Source: Cristatella mucedo (taxonomy: Eukaryota; Bryozoa; Phylactolaemata; Cristatellidae). From it: 64,000 bases of DNA. Shown here one piece after another: positions 59,701 to 64,000 of the stretch. The position numbers and the translations under genes are program-made. Each line of letters opens with the position of its first letter. Position 1 is the first letter of the stretch. The stretch spans positions 758,501 through 822,500 of the forward strand of contig WPIO01000010.1 of the NCBI GenBank assembly GCA_009760855.2, given 5' to 3'. Under the pieces are notes generated by a model. The model saw only the letters and a list, made by a program, of their open reading frames with translations, was not told the DNA's origin and made no database searches.

Positions 59701-61315
59701 CAGGCACTTCTTCAACTGCTGTAGAGGTTTAAAAACGTCCTCAGATAGAAAAAATCTGGCAACCGCATTAAACTATTAGTCGTGTCTAGCTTTGCTCGGT
59801 CTCTCTTGTAAATAATTAAGGCTGATATTCACAATCTCTACTCATAAATGTTTATGACAATTTCTTGCTTGTGGTTTTGAATCAAAATTTGTAATCTTTG
59901 TTTGTTAGACTCATATATCTTTGGGGTCATGCTATGTTTTCCTAATAATACACGTGCAGGGTCGCATACATCGAGAGCTTTGGTAAGAATGTCTTTCGAA
60001 AACCTTAGCTCATTATGCACTTTTGCCTGTTCTTTGGAATCCTTTGTATTTTTTCCCGATACGTTATTGTGCTAATCTCACTGAAGCAAAAATGTGGGTA
60101 CTATTTTGTAAGTTTCCTTAACTCTTTGACGATATATTATTGTGCCCACACAGTGTATGCCAATGAGTAGGAATTGTTTCATAAGATTCTTAACTCTTTG
60201 TTTGTATCAGAAAATGCAGCAGAATACATTTTTTCCTACCGGGTCATTGGTATCTTTAAAACCACTAAGAACTATGATCGTTTGCGGTTGCGTGTTTGCA
60301 AAATGGGAGGGGCCTTGGTCAGCTGTCGAAAAAGGTCTTTCTCGAAGTACCCCCTTTGTCGTGTATGACCAATCTGTATGCACAATGAAGAGTCGTTGCT
60401 GCAGGGCCATCCAGTATGCAAGACTGCTATCGGTAAGTCATCCGCTGCCTCTGCCAGTTGGACCTTAAAGGGTAGCAGAGCATGTGATTTTGGGGCAACA
60501 CCTGCTTGTTAAAGTCATATTAGCTGTAGTCAGCATATTGTCATGGCAAAAGCCTATGGTTTGGTCAATGGTTAAGATGCTCACCTTTAGTGACCAAGGT
60601 CGTAGGCTCGAGCCCTGCGGTATATGTAAAGCATCTGGATGGAGATTCAGTTCTCCTTGGGTGCTGTGCAAATGAATTACTATGTATTTTATATCATGCT
60701 TTTTGCAGTCATGGCCATAACCGAAAACCATTAGCTGGTTTTTTGGCCGGTCCATTAAGAGCTCACGGGCAGTTTCCAATAATTCTTTCTTTGATGCCTT
60801 TTTGGTTCATCGATCTGTTACAGCTGTGGAGCATGCATTGGAAAGGCACATCCCATTTGCCCTACTTTCTTTGCAGGTTTCGAATGGTTGTGTTAGTGCA
60901 TTGTTTGCATATTTTGCCACGTTAAATTTCATGATGGTGGTGTCTTGCACTGGTAATTAGGTGCATGCTTTTCCCGAGTGAGGCTGGAGACTGTATCCGA
61001 CGGTAGCCGGGGTCGACAGGCTGCTACCCAGCCCCGGCGTTACAAATGATGCGTTGGCCTAGCTTTTTTCATGTGCTGCAGATGCCACGGTCAGTAGCAA
61101 GTTAGACATTTTCAAGTGGCCAATTTTCTGCATGTTTTCGTCGTTGTAGTGTGCAAATAAGGATTGAAGAGAAAATAACCTGTGTGGCTGGTCGGGATGG
61201 TGGGTTGCAAAATTTGGAAGTACTGGGATTTGTGTACTTGCATATTACCGACGAAAAGTTTGGCCAAATAAAGCTTGCGATTGCAAACAATGATACGCGA
61301 GGAATTCAATTACAG
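47792..61315 (+). CDS. ARCN1: Coatomer subunit delta (archain), partial (C-terminus beyond right edge)
   Basis: Delta-COP is the medium subunit of the COPI coat that drives Golgi-to-ER and intra-Golgi vesicle traffic. Eight coding exons join in phase: 47792-47794, 48108-48147, 48318-48541, 55304-55483, 56945-57156, 57283-57374, 58384-58456 and 61150-61315, giving 330 residues. The N-terminal longin-type region begins [20 protein letters not shown] and contains LLAAFPKLM and [13 protein letters not shown]. Next come [20 protein letters not shown] and [12 protein letters not shown], a charged helical linker ([17 protein letters not shown]), a Ser-rich linker, and [12 protein letters not shown]. 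The start of the C-terminal mu-homology domain is KIT-type: [20 protein letters not shown]. Intron 3 is 6.8 kb and full of LINE copies. Nothing in 61316-64000 matches the following family segment, so the rest lies outside. No breaks were seen. Confidence 0.96.
48108..48147 (+). CDS. ARCN1: ARCN1 exon 2
   Basis: A 40-base exon between TTTGTAG and AAAG|GTAAAG. It encodes [13 protein letters not shown]. Confidence 0.95.
48318..48541 (+). CDS. ARCN1: ARCN1 exon 3
   Basis: After ATTTCTAG, 74 codons from [20 protein letters not shown] to LRLFARV, ending phase 0 at GTG|GTAAGC. Confidence 0.96.
49060..49400 (+). pseudogene. L2-like LINE 3' end
   Basis: TTCACCTCAAGATACTGTTT (KFHLKILF-like C-terminal block) is followed by untranslated sequence ending TGTAAAGCACCTGGATAGTG, TTCTCTTATGGTGCTATGCA and (ATT)n. 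Confidence 0.75.
49930..50975 (+). pseudogene. L2-like LINE C-terminal remnants (two pieces)
   Basis: The first piece (49975-50260) has AKHRIN-like and [17 protein letters not shown] blocks. The second (50480-50975) has a shifted-frame [15 protein letters not shown]-like block and the 3' untranslated pattern with TGTAAAGTGCCTAAAAGAGA. Both are frame-broken. Confidence 0.7.
52480..52900 (+). pseudogene. Tc1/mariner transposase remnant, C-terminal
   Basis: The plus strand gives [20 protein letters not shown] and [12 protein letters not shown], then (shifted) a SRYLNHL stretch at the position of the SPDLNPIE block. The catalytic Glu motif is no longer readable. Confidence 0.75.
53855..55003 (+). 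pseudogene. L2-like LINE, 5'-truncated, long open frame
   Basis: Best LINE copy in the window. An open frame of 311 codons (first ATG at 53837 is upstream flank) runs from [20 protein letters not shown] to [13 protein letters not shown] and includes the YADD catalytic motif. C-terminal blocks are [21 protein letters not shown] and [20 protein letters not shown]. The 3' untranslated region and the tail (GAGGGCGCTTTATCAAGTTC, then (ATT)n) are intact. The truncation removes everything before the reverse transcriptase palm, so it cannot mobilise itself. Its lack of frameshifts suggests it is recent. Confidence 0.93.
55304..55483 (+). CDS. ARCN1: ARCN1 exon 4
   Basis: Exactly 60 codons in phase 0, after TTCTTTTAG and before GAG|GTATGT. 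It begins [10 protein letters not shown] and includes the invariant [20 protein letters not shown]. Confidence 0.97.
55484..56944. other. ARCN1 intron 4
   Basis: No exon other than those listed. The right part holds a direct duplication (56338-56825). Confidence 0.6.
56338..56825. repeat. Direct duplication in ARCN1 intron 4
   Basis: GCTCGGTGCCTATTTTC, then GGCAAATCTTTTT, GTCGATGGT and CTCATCGACATGG, occur at about 56339 and 56490. GGTCTAGTTGCTCGAGACA, GTTCCTCGGTACTGATTGTG and CATAGCAT occur at about 56427-56487 and 56760-56824. The second copy has extra sequence inside. Confidence 0.85.
56945..57156 (+). CDS. ARCN1: ARCN1 exon 5 (linker)
   Basis: After CTGACTGTAG. It encodes [20 protein letters not shown], a basic helix, then a Ser run and PAYTPP. 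The donor is CCAGC|GTAGGA; the junction restores [12 protein letters not shown]. Confidence 0.93.
57283..57374 (+). CDS. ARCN1: ARCN1 exon 6
   Basis: [20 protein letters not shown] to LKSEGE, after TGCTTTTCAG and before GAAG|GTTGGC. Confidence 0.95.
57375..58383. other. ARCN1 intron 6
   Basis: 1.0 kb; I see no repeat or coding feature that can be named. Confidence 0.5.
58384..58456 (+). CDS. ARCN1: ARCN1 exon 7
   Basis: The acceptor has a long T run (TTTTTTTTTGTAG). The exon encodes a variable linker ([20 protein letters not shown]). Phase fits both neighbours; sequence conservation is low, so the call rests on splice signals and phase. Confidence 0.88.
58457..61149. other. ARCN1 intron 7
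   Basis: 2.7 kb with one family B SINE near its 3' end. The ORFs at 60.1-60.9 kb are not recognisable. Confidence 0.5.
60545..60690 (+). mobile_element. L2-tailed SINE (family B)
   Basis: The head TATGGTTTGGTCAATGGTTA, the B box TAGGCTCGAGCCC, TATGTAAAGCATCTGGATGG and TTCTCCTTGGGTGCTGTGCA. In ARCN1 intron 7, sense strand. Confidence 0.85.
61150..61315 (+). CDS. ARCN1: ARCN1 exon 8 (start of mu-homology domain)
   Basis: [20 protein letters not shown] through DTRGIQLQ, ending phase 0 at CAG|GTAAGC. This opens the C-terminal beta-sandwich. Confidence 0.96.
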
Positions 61316-61355
61316 GTAAGCCGGCTAGTATTAGTTATTTGTCAGTAATTGAAAG

Positions 61356-61467
61356 TGCCTAGCCGGTTTGGGCCCAGTGGTTAATGTGCTTGCCCGACCA
61401 GGTGTGGCAGAGGATGGGGTGGGGGCATAGAGATTAAGATTTTCCCTATTAGGTCTATTTAAACGCG

Positions 61468-61470
<3 letters not shown>
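61356..61470 (+). mobile_element. L2-tailed SINE (family B), degenerate
   Basis: GCCGGTTTGGGCCCAGTGGT matches the head of the 40.66-kb copy. The B box and tail are damaged (GATTAAGATTTTCCCTATTA). It ends in the TA array. Confidence 0.7.

Positions 61471-61511
<41 letters not shown>
61471..61511. repeat. (TA)n microsatellite
   Basis: A TA array directly at the 3' end of the SINE, as at 34690. Confidence 0.95.
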
Positions 61512-61519
<8 letters not shown>

Positions 61520-61689
61520 ATAGTGATGCGTTAGTGTAAATGTCCCATCTCGTAATATTGCCGATAATAATGGCTTATAATAATAGTTAATAATATAAGA
61601 ATAATTGCTGATGCTCATCCATTGTAGTGAAACATAGTTTTTTGCAGCAATGACACCTGCTTGAGATTAACTATTGCAAACGCATCACT

Positions 61690-61985
61690 ATATATATTGC
61701 CACTTCCATCTCTGCTTCACTGGCTCCCTATCAAGCATCGAATCGACTGCAAGTTCCCGAGTTTGGCATATAGGTCATTTCAGTCGCTAGCAGCAGCCTG
61801 TCTATCCGACTTCCTCCATGCTCTTCCGGTGTGCCCTCGCACCACCAGCTCCTAATCATCTAGACATCTTGCTGTCCCTAGCACTAATTTAAAATCTTTT
61901 GGTGACCAAGCCTTCATCTTGTTTGCACCAACACTTTAGAATTTTCTTCGGCGTACTGTCACTACCCGAATTGATCTTGCATCCT
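61690..61985 (+). pseudogene. L2-like LINE C-terminal fragment (another family)
   Basis: In broken frames: LLHWLPIKHRIDCKFPSLAY, a YLSDFLHAL-like block and LKSFGDQAFILFAP, then the TDLASYK-type end. It abuts the next LINE fragment without a 3' tail. Confidence 0.78.
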
Positions 61986-62725
61986 ATAAGTTCCTATCAA
62001 AGACACTGGAACGGGTCGTGGCGGACCAGCTGAACTCATATATCGAAACCTCACACCTTGCCAGTAAGTTCCAGTCTGGCTTTAGATCTAATTACTTCAC
62101 AGAGTCAGCATTGCTTAGGGTATACAACGACCTACTTAGGAATGCAGACATGGGTATAGTGTCTGCTTGTTTTGCTCGATCTTTCGGCAGCTTTTGATAC
62201 CATCGATCACAAAGTTCTTCTAGAGCGCCTCTCATCTCGCATGGGCATCACTGGCACTGCTCTGCAGTGGTTCAGGTCCTATCTCAGTGGGAGACTCCAG
62301 AGTATTGACGTGAATGGACAAAGATCATCTGAGGTTCCTCTGAAATATGGGGTACCTCAGTGCTCCGTGCTTGTTCCAGTTTTTTCACGGTTTGTAATCT
62401 CCTTCTTGCCGATGTGATTGCCAAGCACAATCTAGGCTTTCTCTTCTATGCGGATGACACTCAGTTGTACCTTTGCTTCGATCCCTCCGAGCCTTCGAGC
62501 ACCTCAAATTCTCTCAATTCACTTGCTGCATGTATTGATGACATCCGCTCATGGATGGCAGCAAATTTTCTAAAACTAAGCGATGACAAAACTAACTTAC
62601 TAGTTATGGGCAAACCCGGCTGCTAAAGGCTGTGAATGCGCTATACAAAACTCTCCTCTGTAGCACCTACATAGTCTTTATGGCTTTGTTCAGTTATATA
62701 CATTACATCACATTATTTAGATATG
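61986..62725 (+). pseudogene. L2-like LINE reverse transcriptase fragment
   Basis: FLSKTLERVVADQLNSYIET, FQSGFRSNYFTESALLRVYN, AAFDTIDHKVLLERLSS and [19 protein letters not shown] occur in order with frameshifts (near 62160 and 62390). Coding similarity ends at LLVMGKP (62615). There it jumps to the 110-bp repeat also found at 10575-10690, so the C-terminal half is missing. Confidence 0.87.
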
Positions 62726-63299
62726 AGTGTACGTGAGTTCTGTTTATACAAGTCGCCGACTTCATGCTTGCGTTGTTCCCTTAGTGATATTTTTATGGTA
62801 CTTCTGCGACGGTACAGCTATGCTGTCATGGCAACAATTCCAGGGCAGACAATTTACTACTTGCATATGTAGCTGCAACATGCTATCTCAAAGTGGAAAT
62901 TGAACATACAATTGTGCATTGAAGTGATTAAGATGTGTGTGGTGATTGGCAGGCTTTTCGTAAAGCTCATTATTTAATTGCACGTGTTAACTCTTTATTC
63001 TTTAACTATTTTCCTGGATTATTCTATAGCAGTTTCCATTAAAGTGTCTTTTGAGCTTATACATTATTTTTTCGAAATTTTTCGTGGTGAATGCTAGTAT
63101 TATATATATTTTGTAGCATGTAATTGTTAACGCTGGTTAACCCATTCATTCTTGGCTGACTCTATTTGGACACTATGCAACCACGAAGTGATCATTTCAT
63201 GGATATACTCACGGTCGCACACAAATCCTGGCAGTATGACAGCAGCTGCTGTGGCTGCAACTCCGGTCGAATTTAATAAGGCGATTTTCTATGATGCCA

Positions 63300-63605
63300 A
63301 ACATACAAAAGTTACGGGCAGTATTTGAAAATATTTATTGTCAGCCCAAAAACAAATTTATATGCCAAACACCCTGCCTGCCACCTGTCAATAACGCCCC
63401 ATAAATGTTCTATGGGGTTGAGGTCAGGCGACTGGCTGGGCCAGTTGATAAGCACCATACCGGATTTGTCAAGCAAGTGCTTTACTGGCCTGGCCATGTG
63501 TATAGGGTCGTTGTGTTGCAGTCAGATATACCGGTCCCAGAGAATTTTCGCCTTGCAATCCGACTTGCTTGACCTTCTGAAGGTACGTGCATTGGTCCAG
63601 AATAC
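63300..63605 (-). pseudogene. Tc1/mariner transposase remnant, C-terminal
   Basis: The minus strand gives [20 protein letters not shown] and [20 protein letters not shown], the second and third catalytic blocks of the DDE domain. The N-terminal helix-turn-helix is not present. Confidence 0.88.
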
Positions 63606-64000
63606 CTTAGACCTGATGCAACTACTTTAGTAGCAAAGCAGCTCCAAAACCATCACCATCTGCCAAGTTTCACAAACAGGTTGAAGTCATTTGTGCCGGT
63701 ACGCATCCTCTTTCCTCTGGCTAACCCCATGCATTGCTTTTCGTTATCAAATATAGTGAATTGCTTTCATCAGGCCATTAAACAGAATTCCCGTCGTCAT
63801 CTGTCCACTGGTCGTAAGCTCACTGTAAGCTGTCTGCTTTACAAAGGGTGGTGAGCAGAGGCTTACTTCTTGCCACCCGTCGGAATAGGTAACTCATAAC
63901 TAGCCTCATAGTTATCGTCGCTTTTTACAAATTTCGATCTTTGCAGTGTCTCTGTATGATCGTGTAAGTTCTCGCTCCAAGTGTGGCAGCTCTATTTTGA

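Larger units (their letters stand above)
61316..64000. other. ARCN1 intron 8, runs off right edge
   Basis: It holds a SINE, a TA array, LINE pieces and a Tc1 remnant. No match to the delta-COP segment after GIQLQ was found, so exon 9 lies further right. Confidence 0.65.

Overview
This is a window of animal nuclear DNA. It has short coding exons bounded by GT-AG introns, many decayed transposons (L2/CR1-like LINEs, two tRNA-derived SINE families, hAT and Tc1/mariner DNA transposons) and long microsatellites. The gene content (a coat-protein subunit, a V-ATPase subunit, a TUG/ASPSCR1 homologue and an RGR-like opsin) points to a metazoan. If the RGR assignment is right, an invertebrate bilaterian is most likely; the species cannot be named from this sequence.

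Four host genes can be assembled exon by exon. (1) ASPSCR1/TUG on the minus strand, start codon at 16597-16599, running leftwards and leaving the window before its UBX domain; one internal exon was not located. (2) ATP6V1D (V-ATPase subunit D) on the plus strand, 19720-20578, two exons, complete at 247 residues. (3) A six-exon RGR-like opsin on the minus strand, 33927 down to 21475, complete at 273 residues, tail to tail with ATP6V1D. (4) ARCN1 (coatomer delta) on the plus strand, 47792 to beyond the right edge; eight coding exons are present, covering the first 330 residues.

The 14 kb between the opsin and ARCN1, which point away from each other, is occupied by transposons. Two nearly identical 2.7-kb hAT elements face each other at 35277-37992 (+) and 44160-46872 (-). 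Their 8-bp target-site duplications do not match across either element, but they do match crosswise in reverse complement (8/8 and 7/8). A repeat tail is also cut in two between the distal flanks. Together these show that the 6.2-kb segment between the elements was inverted by recombination between them. The segment carries a second hAT element with its own intact duplication and an old LINE that a SINE interrupts.

The ASPSCR1 introns (0.9-16.5 kb) hold SINEs, LINE fragments, one Tc1 remnant and a 118-bp AT array. The opsin introns hold SINEs, a Tc1 remnant, a 51-bp minisatellite and a GA array. About 200 bp upstream of the opsin start lies a 415-bp, almost pure purine tract with a long G run. 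The ARCN1 introns hold several L2-like LINE copies, a Tc1 remnant and a duplicated segment. The four genes have no evident shared pathway; they look like independently transcribed neighbours. I found no RNA genes, CRISPR arrays or operons.
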